From Geobacteraceae bacterium (lineage in GTDB: Bacteria; Desulfobacterota; Desulfuromonadia; Desulfuromonadales; BM103), in assembly GCA_024641085.1 (NCBI GenBank), contig JAHEDT010000001.1, positions 162,817 through 226,816 of the forward strand: DNA of 64,000 nt, written 5' to 3'. Made by a program: the position numbers and the translations under genes. This document shows positions 43,854-52,671 of this stretch, piece by piece. Position 1 is the stretch's first letter. Every line of letters begins with the position of its first letter. Under the pieces are notes generated by a model. That model made no database searches and was not told the origin of the DNA. It saw only the letters and a program-made list of their open reading frames with translations.

Positions 43854-44537
43854 TTAAAAATCCAGGCTTTCGCCAGGCTTAAGCACGGTGGCCTTGGTGG
43901 CTGTCTCCTGCTCAACGCGCTGCGCCCATAGCTGTGGATTCTGCTTGAGCAGGTCGAAGGTGTTGTAATGGATCGGCACGACCGTCTTCGGCTGGAGCAT
44001 TTTCACTGCCCGCAGTGCATCGTCCGGGCCCATGGTGTAATTGTCACCGATCGGGATGACAGCGAGATCCAGACCCTCTTCGCCGATCAGCTTCATGTCG
44101 CCGAACAGGCCGGTATCCTGGGCCATGTAGATTTTTTTGCCGTCGCTGGTTGTCAGCAGGAAACCGCAGGGATTGCCGCCGTCCGAGCCGTCCGGAAGCT
44201 GCGAACCGTGCAGCGCCAGGGTCAATTTCAGGTAGCCGAAGGGGTGCCTGAAACCGCCGCCCAGGTGTTGGCCGTGAATCTTTTGCACGCCCTGTTTACC
44301 AAACCATGTAGCGATTTCGTGGTTGCTGATGATCATCGCACCGGTGCGATTGGCAATTGCCGCGGCATCACCGACATGGTCGCCGTGGCCATGACTGACC
44401 AGGATGAAGTCGGCTGCGATGTGCTCCGCCGAGGCAGAAGCCGCCGGATTTCCGGTGAAAAACGGGTCAATCAGCAACTTGAAACCTCCGGTTTCAAGCC
44501 CGAGAGTGGCATGACCGAACCAGGTGAATTTATTCAT
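43854..44537 (-). CDS. Metallo-beta-lactamase-fold hydrolase (UPF0173 type)
   Basis: Cytosolic metal-dependent hydrolase, 227 residues. Motifs: TWFGHATLGLETGGFKLLID, metal-binding HxHxDH in LVSHGHGDHVGDA, TGLFGDM and PIHYNTFDL. The length and GHAT start fit the UPF0173 family. ATG 44537 is chosen because GAGGAGG lies nine bases before it. First gene of the operon that ends in the UGA-containing OsmC gene. Substrate unknown. Confidence 0.9.
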   Translation of the reverse strand: MNKFTWFGHATLGLETGGFKLLIDPFFTGNPAASASAEHIAADFILVSHGHGDHVGDAAAIANRTGAMIISNHEIATWFGKQGVQKIHGQHLGGGFRHPFGYLKLTLALHGSQLPDGSDGGNPCGFLLTTSDGKKIYMAQDTGLFGDMKLIGEEGLDLAVIPIGDNYTMGPDDALRAVKMLQPKTVVPIHYNTFDLLKQNPQLWAQRVEQETATKATVLKPGESLDF

Positions 44538-45180
44538 TTGCAACGTCCTCCTCTGGAAGTCGTTCCTGTTACCCAGGTTTTCTGTGCAGCTAAACAATGC
44601 CGGGAGGTTATCTGCTCCTGGCTCAGTTCAGTCGGCTTTCTGGGGGGGGGCCGCCGGGAAGCCTGGCCCGTTTGCCTGCCGTGCCGGGCGGCAAGCAACC
44701 CAAGACAAATTTAACCCAGAATCTTCGTCAGGTAAAGAATGCCCGTCTGGGGAGCCCTGCCGCGATTCTATGCTGCGTGGCCCTGCCCCTGGTTGCCGGT
44801 CGCCGGGTTTGTCGGAATTGTGCAAGAACTTTAAAGAGTGTTTCATGGGATTCCCAGTAAATCGAGGCGGCTTGTTTGACCGTGCCTGCGGCCCCACTGC
44901 AGAGAGATGCCGCTAATAAAACTTTTCTGTCTGGTTCTTGCAATTTCCGCATAATGTTCTATTGGTTAAAAAATAAACAGTTCTATAAACTCATTGACTA
45001 ACAAGGAAAGTTTAACGTAGTGGCGCACAAGGCGCAGAGGGAAAGTTCATAAACCCTAAACATCAACGCCCTTGGCATTACTTCTATGCGTCTCTGCGTT
45101 AGTCAATGGCTCAAGTTACGTTGACTTTGTTTGGGGTCTCGGCCCGGAAATAAATTACTGAGTCTAAGGGGGATTGCCTT
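44538..45180. other. 643-base region between divergent hydrolase and cfa
   Basis: No gene recognised. It contains a run of nine G (44642-44650), the inverted-repeat element at 44992-45108 and presumably both promoters, none of which I can place with confidence. Confidence 0.45.
44992..45108. repeat. Inverted-repeat element, copy 3, with 11-base perfect ends
   Basis: CATTGACTAAC (44992-45002) and its exact reverse complement GTTAGTCAATG (45098-45108) bound a 117-base non-coding segment. Just inside are imperfect arms of the CGCAGAGxG kind (GGCGCAGAGGG at about 45032-45042, and on the right CTCTGCG). Shape of a small miniature element; no target duplication is obvious. Confidence 0.5.
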
Positions 45181-46503
45181 ATGGACGGACATTTGGCGAA
45201 GAAGCCGTTGGCCCAGGGTTCGGCCGCCCAGAAAAACCTCGATTTTTTCAACACGGTCGTTGCCTCAGCACCTGTCAAGCCGTTTGCGATCAGACTCTGG
45301 AATGGAGCCGAATGGCGACACAGCCAGGAACCGCCGCGCTTCACCCTTGAGCTCAAGCATCCGAGTGCTTTGCGCCGCCTGTTGTGGCGCCCAAGTGAAC
45401 TGTCCCTTGGTGAAGCCTACATATCGGATGAATTCGAGGTTCTCGGGGATCTTGAAGCCAGTTTTGAGCTGGCCGAACACCTGATCGGCAGGCAATGGCG
45501 CATGTCGGAAAAGCTGCGCCTCGCTGGTAAACTGCTGGGCTTGACCGGCAAGCGCGTGACAGGGAAACGGCAGGACCCAGTCAAGTTGAAGGGCAGGACT
45601 CATTCAAAAAAGCGCGATGCCCAGGCCGTTCAGTACCATTACAATATCTCCAACGATTTCTACCGGTTATGGCTCGACCAGCGTATGGTTTATTCTTGTG
45701 CCCTGTTTCACCGCCGGGATGACAGCCTGGACCAAGCACAGTACAACAAGCTCGATTACCTGTGTCGTAAACTCCGGCTCAAGCCGGGCGAAAAGCTGCT
45801 CGATATCGGCTGTGGCTGGGGCGGTCTGATCATGCATGCCGCGGAAAAATACGGCGTTGAAGCCCTGGGGATCACTCTCAGTCAACCTCAGGCCGAACTG
45901 GCAAACGCGAAGATTCGCTCGGCGGGTCTGGCCGATCGTTGCCGAGTTGAGATCTGTGATTATCGGGATGTCCCGGCGGACCGGTTGTTCGACAAGTTAA
46001 TCAGTGTCGGTATGGTCGAGCATGTCGGTGAAGGGAAACTCCCGGAATATTTCCGCAAGGCCTACCAACTGCTCAAGCCGGGCGGAGTCTTTCTCAATCA
46101 CGGCATCACCGAATCGATGCACAGCGCACTGGTTGGTGGCCCTTCATTCATTGACAGGTATGTTTTTCCCGATGGTGAACTCTTGCCGATCAGCACCTTA
46201 CTTAAGGTTGCCGAAGAGGTCGGCTTCGAAGTCCGTGATGTGGAAGGGCTGCGCGAGCATTATGCCTTAACGCTGCGTCACTGGGTCAAGCGTCTCGAGG
46301 CAAGCCGTGAGCAGGCAATTGCCTTGACCTCTCCGGAAACCTATCGAATCTGGCGTATTTACATGGCCGGTTCAGCCTATAGCTTCAAAACCGGGCGGAT
46401 CGGTCTGTACCAGAGCCTGTTGATCAAGTCCGAACACCGATCCCCCCGATTGCCACTGACCCGTTGCGACTGGTATCGGCAGTGCCCGAGCCCACACCAC
46501 TGA
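45181..46503 (+). CDS. cfa: Cyclopropane-fatty-acyl-phospholipid synthase
   Basis: SAM-dependent enzyme, 440 residues, that adds a methylene bridge to unsaturated acyl chains of membrane phospholipids. N-terminal lipid-recognition domain about 1-140; then the family signature QYHYNISNDFYRLWLDQRMV, SAM site LLDIGCGWGGLIMHAAE, bicarbonate/active region ISVGMVEHVGEGKLPEYF and HGITES. AAGGGGG stands nine bases before ATG 45181. Followed by a clear terminator; single gene. Confidence 0.95.
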   Translation: MDGHLAKKPLAQGSAAQKNLDFFNTVVASAPVKPFAIRLWNGAEWRHSQEPPRFTLELKHPSALRRLLWRPSELSLGEAYISDEFEVLGDLEASFELAEHLIGRQWRMSEKLRLAGKLLGLTGKRVTGKRQDPVKLKGRTHSKKRDAQAVQYHYNISNDFYRLWLDQRMVYSCALFHRRDDSLDQAQYNKLDYLCRKLRLKPGEKLLDIGCGWGGLIMHAAEKYGVEALGITLSQPQAELANAKIRSAGLADRCRVEICDYRDVPADRLFDKLISVGMVEHVGEGKLPEYFRKAYQLLKPGGVFLNHGITESMHSALVGGPSFIDRYVFPDGELLPISTLLKVAEEVGFEVRDVEGLREHYALTLRHWVKRLEASREQAIALTSPETYRIWRIYMAGSAYSFKTGRIGLYQSLLIKSEHRSPRLPLTRCDWYRQCPSPHH

Positions 46504-46569
46504 TTGGCCGGGGCCTCTCTTGGTGCGGCCCTGCAATCAAGCTGGGATGTGTGATAACAACCGCCTGTT

Positions 46570-46615
46570 GACAAGGCCGCCTGGGCATCAAACCCGGCGG
46601 CCTTGTCATGTGTTT
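46570..46615 (+). terminator. Terminator of cfa
   Basis: GACAAGGCCGCC (46570-46581) pairs over 12 bases with GGCGGCCTTGTC (46596-46607); an inner TGGG/CCC pair extends it. Followed by ATGTGTTTT. Confidence 0.8.
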
Positions 46616-46641
46616 TAGAGCAGTCCCTTGAACAAGAATTA

Positions 46642-47472
46642 TTATCCCCCCCCACTGACAGGTGGCCTGACCACCTGGACCCCCTCCGGTATCGTAAACT
46701 TGAATCTTGTTTCAGGGATACCGAGGTTCACCTTCAGATTGCTGAAAGCGATGATGGTGCTGTTGCCATTGGGGTCATAGACCGTGGTCGAGATGATCGG
46801 AAAATGGATACCGCCTGCGTCGCTCCGTTGCCTGTGCTCCAGGTAGGCTTGGACAGCCTGTCGGTCGATCACGATGGCCAGCCGGCTGATCATTGGTGAG
46901 GCCTGCCGTGGGGTCAGCTCCAAAATGTGGTTGCCCTGGTGGTCGCTGCTCGGCGTTGCCCAACCGATCTGGAAATCTCTGGAGAGGTTGCCGAGCCCGG
47001 TAAGAAAAACCATCGGGTCATTCTTGTTGGCCTCTTGATCGGTTTCGATGCTCGATTGGATCACCTGGTTGTTTTCCGGCAGGTAGACCCATAAAGTCTT
47101 CCCGTCGGAAACAATTTCCTGGTTGGTGGGGTGCAGGTAAAGCCAGCGGAACTTGACCGCGTGGTCCTGTTCATGCCCCTGGCCGGCGAAAGCGACCTCA
47201 AGGTGGCCACTGGCCTGTTGCATCCGGTCGAGGGAGGCGATCCTCGATTCCTGGGCAACGTCTGCAGAGTAATCGAAAATTCTGGCGCCTTTGTCGGCAC
47301 TTGCCTGGAAGGGTGTTTCCAGGGTGCTGACCACGTCGTTGAGTTCGATGGCCCATGCGCCGGTTGTCGTGGCGGCCAGAACAAGGCCAAGCCAGGCTAT
47401 GACGCTCAGTTTAACGTTTCTCACCCACACGGTCTTGCCTGGGAGGGGTCTATATAAGGATGGGATCTTCAT
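46642..47472 (-). CDS. LolA-like exported protein
   Basis: Periplasmic protein of the LolA/LolB-like fold (276 residues from ATG 47472; GTG 47424 is an alternative giving a shorter leader). Hydrophobic leader KLSVIAWLGLVLAATTTGAWA. Mature domain: LDRMQQASGHLEVAFAG, RWLYLHPTNQEIVSDGKTLW, YLPENNQVI, typical of LolA carriers of outer-membrane lipoproteins. The last codons are a run of eight G on the sense strand (GGG-rich, three glycines), so slippage could change the C-terminus. It overlaps cheD and is probably in the same transcript. Confidence 0.75.
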   Translation of the reverse strand: MKIPSLYRPLPGKTVWVRNVKLSVIAWLGLVLAATTTGAWAIELNDVVSTLETPFQASADKGARIFDYSADVAQESRIASLDRMQQASGHLEVAFAGQGHEQDHAVKFRWLYLHPTNQEIVSDGKTLWVYLPENNQVIQSSIETDQEANKNDPMVFLTGLGNLSRDFQIGWATPSSDHQGNHILELTPRQASPMISRLAIVIDRQAVQAYLEHRQRSDAGGIHFPIISTTVYDPNGNSTIIAFSNLKVNLGIPETRFKFTIPEGVQVVRPPVSGGG

Positions 47473-47932
47473 CTCGGGCACAGTAAACCAACATCTTACC
47501 GGTGGCAAGATCAAACTCGACAGTGCGTCCCCGGTTGCCGCCGACCTCTTCGCCAGCCAGGGGGATGGCCAGCTTGGCAAGAGTCTCCCGGGCACTCTTT
47601 GCATTGCGGGCGCCGATACTGTTGATCAAGGTCTGGTAAGTGGTTTCAAACATGTTGGCCCCGCCGGCGATCTTCGCCACCAGGCCTGTCCTGCTGGCCC
47701 CGGCCTGCACCAGTTCCTCGACCATCCCGGAGATCCCGATATCGACATACTTGCCTGCCTTGCCAAACGGGCTGTCCTCAGGGTGACTGGGTAAAAGCAT
47801 GTGCCCCAGGCCGCCGATCCGGTTTCGCGGGTCAAAGAGGCCGACGGCGATACATGAGCCGAGTCCGCACGCCCTGAGAACCTCCGGGCCCCGGCCGATC
47901 CGGGTCTGGGCGATGCTGACCCGGTTATCCAT
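47450..47932 (-). CDS. cheD: Chemoreceptor glutamine deamidase CheD
   Basis: Cytosolic deamidase of chemoreceptor glutamines, 160 residues. Active-site residues are in LRACGLGSCIAVGLFDP (nucleophile Cys) and GGLGHMLLPS (His), with Thr in GLVAKIAGGANMF region. ATG 47932 is set by GGAGGA six bases before it. It overlaps cheC by eight bases; CheC binds and regulates CheD in other bacteria, and the pairing here fits that. Confidence 0.93.
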   Translation of the reverse strand: MDNRVSIAQTRIGRGPEVLRACGLGSCIAVGLFDPRNRIGGLGHMLLPSHPEDSPFGKAGKYVDIGISGMVEELVQAGASRTGLVAKIAGGANMFETTYQTLINSIGARNAKSARETLAKLAIPLAGEEVGGNRGRTVEFDLATGKMLVYCARDEDPILI

Positions 47933-48548
47933 GGAGTCCTCCAACGAGGTTGACGAAAATGTCGAGGGTCGCCGGGTCGGGCAGCAGGAAGAAATGCCCC
48001 CTGATCGTCTTCTCCCGGTTTTGTCCCCCGGAAAAATCGGTTTCCACCATCATGGCCAGGTCACCGGAGCGGCTCAGCTCAATCAGTACGTTGTCGACCA
48101 CCGCCCCGGCCATGTCATTGGCGAGCAGAGGCACAGAGGGGATCAGGACTTTTTTGAGCAGGTTGCCGAGAGCGTTGAGGTATGCGGAGGCGAGGATATT
48201 GCCAACCTCTTTCAGGGCGGAGATGTCCACCTCGCTCAGGGTGTGCCCCCGATCCTGATGGCCAAGCAGGCTGCAGAGCAGGCGATGGGCGCTCTCCTGA
48301 GGGAAGAGCAGCATGATGCTGCCGCGTGCATCGCCGAGGACCTGCATGGTGATCCCGACCATCAGTTGCTCGGCACCGCCGAGATGCTCCGGCACCTGGC
48401 TGATCTCGGTGACCGTGACCTGTGGTACGCGCAGGCGCACGGTCTGGCCGATCATCTGGGAAAGCGCCGTTGCCGCATGTCCCATCCCGATGTTGCTGAT
48501 CTCCTTCAGGGCATCCAACTGGATATGACTCAATTCACGAAAGGGCAT
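47925..48548 (-). CDS. cheC: CheY-P phosphatase CheC
   Basis: Cytosolic phosphatase of phosphorylated CheY, 207 residues. Both phosphatase motifs are present: LDALKEISNIGMGHAATAL and ISALKEVGNILASAYLNAL (each with the E-x-x-N pair). ATG 48548 has TTGGAG seven bases before it; a TTG at 48560 is less likely. It lies 15 bases behind cheA. Confidence 0.93.
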   Translation of the reverse strand: MPFRELSHIQLDALKEISNIGMGHAATALSQMIGQTVRLRVPQVTVTEISQVPEHLGGAEQLMVGITMQVLGDARGSIMLLFPQESAHRLLCSLLGHQDRGHTLSEVDISALKEVGNILASAYLNALGNLLKKVLIPSVPLLANDMAGAVVDNVLIELSRSGDLAMMVETDFSGGQNREKTIRGHFFLLPDPATLDIFVNLVGGLHG

Positions 48549-48563
48549 CAGGAACTCCAAGGG

Positions 48564-50504
48564 TCAATCGTTGGTGAAGGGCTGGCGGTTGTCGAGCAAA
48601 GACTGCGGGTCGACGACCAAGACCACCCGGCCGTCACCTTCGACGGTTGCGCCGCTCAGCCCGGTCAAGAGGTCCAGGGGGAAACCCATCTTTTTAACGA
48701 AAGCCTCGCGGTGGCCAAGATAACGGTCCACCTGCAGACCGATGTGTCGGCCCTGAATTTCGGTCAGCACAATCCAGGTGGTTTCCCCGGCAGGAACTTC
48801 CGGCAGGCCAAGGGCTTCGTTGAGGGAACAGATGCCGACCATCTCCTCGCCGAGACGAAAAACCCGTTTGCCTGCTAAGCCCTGGATTTCTTCGGAAGGC
48901 AGGTCGAGAATGCGCTGAACACGTGTGATCGGAATGGCGATGTGGTGGCCGGCACAGCTGACCAGCAGCAGCTTGACGATGGCAATGGACAACGGCAGGC
49001 GCATCTGGAAGCTTGTCCCCTGGTTGGGTGCGGCAGTGATCGTCAGAGTGCCGCCAAGATTGACGACTGCAGCCTTGACGACGTCCATACCGACCCCGCG
49101 TCCAGACGTTTCCGTGACTTCTTCCGCCGTGGAAAAACCAGGCTGGCAGACGAGCATCAGGGCGTCGTGGTCGCTCAGGCTCTCGGCTTGTAGAGTCGTG
49201 AGCAAACCCCGCTCCAAGGCTTTAAGACGTAACTGTTCCGGGTCCATCCCCCTGCCGTCATCGGCAACCTCGATCAAAACGAGGTCCCTTTCGCGGCGGG
49301 CGGTGACGGTCACGACCCCCTCTTTCTCGATGCCGTGGTCAACCGCGTTGCGCACCAGGTGCACCAGGGGGTCGGTGATTTCCTCTAGGACCACCCGGTC
49401 GATGCCGACATCGGCTCCGATGAGGCGTAGGGTCACCTTCTTGTCGGCCTTGCGGCTCAGGTCGCGTACGATGCGCGGCAAGCGCCCGGTAATATTTTCC
49501 AGCGGCATCAGGCGGGACTGCAGAACGTGGTGGCGAAGATCATCGATCAGGCGGCCTGTGTCAGTCAGGGCCTGGGTCAGCTCGTTCCAGTCCCGCTTGC
49601 TGGTTGCCGAATGCAGCATGTAGCGATGAGTGATCAGTTCGCCGGTCAGGTTGACAAAATGGTCGAGGAGGTCGGTGCGGACGCGAATGGTTCGGCCCGC
49701 CTCATCGCTGCTGCTGCGTTCGCGGTTCCGGCGATCGTCGATAAAGCGTACATTGGCAACCCCGCTGATCTTCCGCAGGGCCTCCCCGATGTGCTCCTTG
49801 GTGAGCGAGGTGCGCAGCCAGGCCTGCAGCCTCTGGCAGGGCTCGCCCTTGCGCAGGCCCTTCACGTCGGGCTGGCTCGTAATCAACTCGCCGGAGTGCG
49901 CCAATTCCCTCAGAATCAGGAGGCCGCGGGCGGCCGATGCCGGGGTGCCCTCATCCAGATCGATCAGCACCTGGAAGATGTCCGTCTCCTCGACGGGCGT
50001 GTCACGCACAGGGCTCTCGGCACTTTTGTCGGCACTCGTCTCAACCGTTCCTGTCGCCGCGTCGGGCTCACCGGCTTCGGCCGTGGCAGGCAATGCGTCG
50101 GAGAGTCCGTCTTCAGGGGCGACTGCAACCGTGGAGGAGGTGTTTTGAGGCTGGGTACTCAGAAAATCGTTGATCGACCTTTCCGACCGGTTCTCCTGCA
50201 GATCGTCCAGGAGACCGTCGAGTAGATCGATGCCAGCCAGCAGATAATCGAAGATTGCGGAGGGTACCTCACCAGAAGAGCGAAAACCGTCAAGCATGTC
50301 CTCAAGGCGATGGGCCAGACGGGCCGTATGGTCGAAGCCCATGGTTGCCGCCATCCCCTTGATCGAGTGAGCTTCGCGGAACAGAGCATCGATCGTCTCC
50401 CGGTGGCCCGGTTCCTGTTCCAGGGTGACGACCAGCTTGTTGAGGTTGTTGATATGTTCCCGGGTTTCGCTGAAGAAAAGCTCCCGGTACTGGGACATGT
50501 CCAT
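48564..50504 (-). CDS. cheA: Chemotaxis histidine kinase CheA
   Basis: 646 residues. Domains in order: Hpt with phospho-His46 in FREAHSIKGMAATMGF, a variable acidic linker (about 105-165), a response-regulator-binding domain near 170-245, dimerisation helices, ATPase (N-box LVHLVRNAVDHGIEKEG, DDGRGMDPEQL, GRGVGMDVVKAAV) and C-terminal CheW-like domain from about 510. The final reaction is phosphotransfer to CheY, whose gene lies 19 bases upstream. Confidence 0.96.
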   Translation of the reverse strand: MDMSQYRELFFSETREHINNLNKLVVTLEQEPGHRETIDALFREAHSIKGMAATMGFDHTARLAHRLEDMLDGFRSSGEVPSAIFDYLLAGIDLLDGLLDDLQENRSERSINDFLSTQPQNTSSTVAVAPEDGLSDALPATAEAGEPDAATGTVETSADKSAESPVRDTPVEETDIFQVLIDLDEGTPASAARGLLILRELAHSGELITSQPDVKGLRKGEPCQRLQAWLRTSLTKEHIGEALRKISGVANVRFIDDRRNRERSSSDEAGRTIRVRTDLLDHFVNLTGELITHRYMLHSATSKRDWNELTQALTDTGRLIDDLRHHVLQSRLMPLENITGRLPRIVRDLSRKADKKVTLRLIGADVGIDRVVLEEITDPLVHLVRNAVDHGIEKEGVVTVTARRERDLVLIEVADDGRGMDPEQLRLKALERGLLTTLQAESLSDHDALMLVCQPGFSTAEEVTETSGRGVGMDVVKAAVVNLGGTLTITAAPNQGTSFQMRLPLSIAIVKLLLVSCAGHHIAIPITRVQRILDLPSEEIQGLAGKRVFRLGEEMVGICSLNEALGLPEVPAGETTWIVLTEIQGRHIGLQVDRYLGHREAFVKKMGFPLDLLTGLSGATVEGDGRVVLVVDPQSLLDNRQPFTND

Positions 50505-50523
50505 AGAGGTTCCCGCAGGCTGA

Positions 50524-50892
50524 TCAGGGGCGGCTTGTTACCCGCCTGACTATATCAAGGACATTGGCTTCCTTGAACGGTTTGACGATAAAGTCCCTGG
50601 CACCGGCCTCGACGGCCTCCAGCACCAGTGAGTCCTGGCCGAGGGCGCTGACCATGACCACGCATGCGTCGGGATCTGCGGCCATGATCTCCTGCAGCGC
50701 CTCGATGCCGCTCTTCCTGGGCATGACGATATCCATGGTAACCAGGTCCGGACGGTTCTCCAGGTAGAGTTCAGGGGCCGCTTCGCCATTCTCTGCTTCG
50801 GCGACCACCGCGTAGCCTGCCCGGAGGAAAATATCCTTGAGCATGTTGCGCATAAAGAGGGCATCATCGACAATCATCACCCGCAGTGCCAT
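50524..50892 (-). CDS. cheY: Chemotaxis response regulator CheY
   Basis: Single-domain receiver, 122 residues. Acidic pocket VDD (9-10), phospho-acceptor Asp in LVTMDIVMPRKSG, Ser/Thr in VMVSALG and Lys in VKPFKEANV. AGGAG stands seven bases before ATG 50892. It lies between cheW and cheA. It may act on the flagellar switch or another output; no flagellar genes are in the window. Confidence 0.93.
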   Translation of the reverse strand: MALRVMIVDDALFMRNMLKDIFLRAGYAVVAEAENGEAAPELYLENRPDLVTMDIVMPRKSGIEALQEIMAADPDACVVMVSALGQDSLVLEAVEAGARDFIVKPFKEANVLDIVRRVTSRP

Positions 50893-50901
50893 AAGCGTCT
50901 C

Positions 50902-51330
50902 CTATTGAATATGAAGGTTTTCCAGTTGACTGATGACTCCAGCTTTGTCGAGCAGGTTGACCTCGGTTCCGTCGAGTTGCGCCACCCCTCGGACCGCTTT
51001 CTGTTGTGCCGATGCCGGTGACGGTTCTAATGCGGACAGGTCGAGCTCGACAATCCGCTGAATCCCGTTGACTGACAGCGCCAGGGACTTGAAGTCCGCA
51101 GTCAGGACCACCCGCCGATGGTCACGCTGTTCCCCAGCAAAGCCGAGCAGGGCAGGCAGGTCAATGGCGGCAAGTATCTGGCCGTGGAAATTGATGGCGC
51201 CTTCGACAACCCCTGTGGCAAGGGGCACATAGTGCACAATGGGATTTTCGATGATCTCCTGGACGGCATCGATCTCCAGGCCGTAAAGTTCGTCACCGAG
51301 AGTAAAGATCAGGGTCAGGGTCATAGCCAT
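50902..51330 (-). CDS. cheW: Chemotaxis coupling protein CheW
   Basis: 142-residue adaptor that joins receptor and CheA. CheW-fold stretches: LIFTLGDELYGLEIDAVQEI, VEGAINFHGQILAAIDL, LLDKAGVI. Two beta-barrel halves, no extra domain. It starts three bases after the mcp stop and ends nine bases before cheY. Confidence 0.93.
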   Translation of the reverse strand: MAMTLTLIFTLGDELYGLEIDAVQEIIENPIVHYVPLATGVVEGAINFHGQILAAIDLPALLGFAGEQRDHRRVVLTADFKSLALSVNGIQRIVELDLSALEPSPASAQQKAVRGVAQLDGTEVNLLDKAGVISQLENLHIQ

Positions 51331-51333
51331 GGA

Positions 51334-52608
51334 TCAATCGTGCTCCTCCGGTACCAGCTTGAACTGCTTGACGATCTGTAGAAGAGTTTCGGACATGGTG
51401 GACAGCTCTTTGGCCGACCGGGCCAACTCCTCCATGGAGGCGGATTGCTCCTGGGTCGCCGCCGAGACCTGCTCGGTGGCTGCCGCGTTGTCGGAAACCA
51501 CCTTGTCGATCTCGTCGATCGCCCGGTTGATCCGTTCGGCACTGGAGATCTGCTGCTCCGCCAGTTCCGCAATGCTGCTGGCTTTGGCCCGGGTCACCTC
51601 GGCGTTCTGGGTGATTGTCGAGAAGGCTTGGTTGGTTCTGTCGACGGCTTCCCAGCCGTTCTCCATCTCCTCGATAATCTGGGTCATGGAAGACTGCACT
51701 TGCTCTCCCTCGTTGCGAATCCCCTCCACCAGGCTGGTTATCTCGCCGGCGGAAATCGATGTTGAGTCAGCCAGTTTACGGATTTCCTCGGCAACCACCG
51801 CAAAGCCATGCCCATATTCACCGGCCCGGGCGGCTTCGATCGTGGCGTTGAGGGCGAGCAGGTTGGTCTTCTGGGCAACCCCGTTGATGACTTCGACGAA
51901 TTTGCTGATTTTCTGAAGCTGGACGATGAAATTCACCATCTGCTGACCGCTGCTCTCCACTGCGGTCAGGACCTGGCGAATGCTGCCGAGGCTGGTCCCT
52001 GCCAGTGCTCTGCCGCTGTTGGCGGTCTCTACGGTCTGATGGGCGGCCTCGGCAACCTTCCTGGCCGAAGTAGCGACCAGGTTGATCGACATGGCAATCT
52101 CCTTGAAGAGCCGGTTTGACTCCTCAACCATCTCCGCCTGGGTTTCCGCACCTTTGCTGACCTGGTCGATGGTGCCGGCGACCTCCTGGGACGAAGAGGA
52201 CATCTCCTGAGACGTTCCGGAAAGATCCTGCGCCGAGTTGGCGACCTTGAAAGCGATGCTGCGGATGTCGCCGACCAGGGTGCGCAGGCTGGTCTGAATC
52301 TGATTCATTGCTTTTGCCAGGTCGCTGGTTTCATCAGGAAACCCCCTTTTCTTGAGGGTGATGTCCTTTGACAGGTCTCCCTGACTGATCCGGTCGCCAG
52401 CCGAGGTCAGGCGGCGGATGTTGGCGGCAAAGACCCGCGAAAAAATTGCACCGATGATCAAACCGACCACCAGGGCGCAAGCGATGCTGAAGGTCTGCTG
52501 GAATTCCGGAGGGATCTGCAGGTAGGGCACGGCGAGGTTGACGATGACCCCCGAAACCACAACGATCAGAAAGCCGACGATAAATTTGTAGCTGATTTCG
52601 ACACGCAT
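51334..52608 (-). CDS. Methyl-accepting chemotaxis protein without periplasmic sensor domain
   Basis: 424-residue chemoreceptor. Two membrane helices (about 8-26 and 42-62) are separated by only about 15 residues, so there is no extracytoplasmic ligand domain. A HAMP domain follows (about 63-115), then the signalling hairpin with tip [20 protein letters not shown] then [20 protein letters not shown]. It ends EEHD without the CheR-tethering pentapeptide. AAGGAG stands eight bases before ATG 52608. The only receptor in the operon; it may sense a membrane or cytosolic cue. Confidence 0.93.
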   Translation of the reverse strand: MRVEISYKFIVGFLIVVVSGVIVNLAVPYLQIPPEFQQTFSIACALVVGLIIGAIFSRVFAANIRRLTSAGDRISQGDLSKDITLKKRGFPDETSDLAKAMNQIQTSLRTLVGDIRSIAFKVANSAQDLSGTSQEMSSSSQEVAGTIDQVSKGAETQAEMVEESNRLFKEIAMSINLVATSARKVAEAAHQTVETANSGRALAGTSLGSIRQVLTAVESSGQQMVNFIVQLQKISKFVEVINGVAQKTNLLALNATIEAARAGEYGHGFAVVAEEIRKLADSTSISAGEITSLVEGIRNEGEQVQSSMTQIIEEMENGWEAVDRTNQAFSTITQNAEVTRAKASSIAELAEQQISSAERINRAIDEIDKVVSDNAAATEQVSAATQEQSASMEELARSAKELSTMSETLLQIVKQFKLVPEEHD

Positions 52609-52671
52609 GATTCCACTCCTTGAACAGGTCAGCAATCAATGGACACCGGGGGCTTCTCGTGGGCCGGTCTC

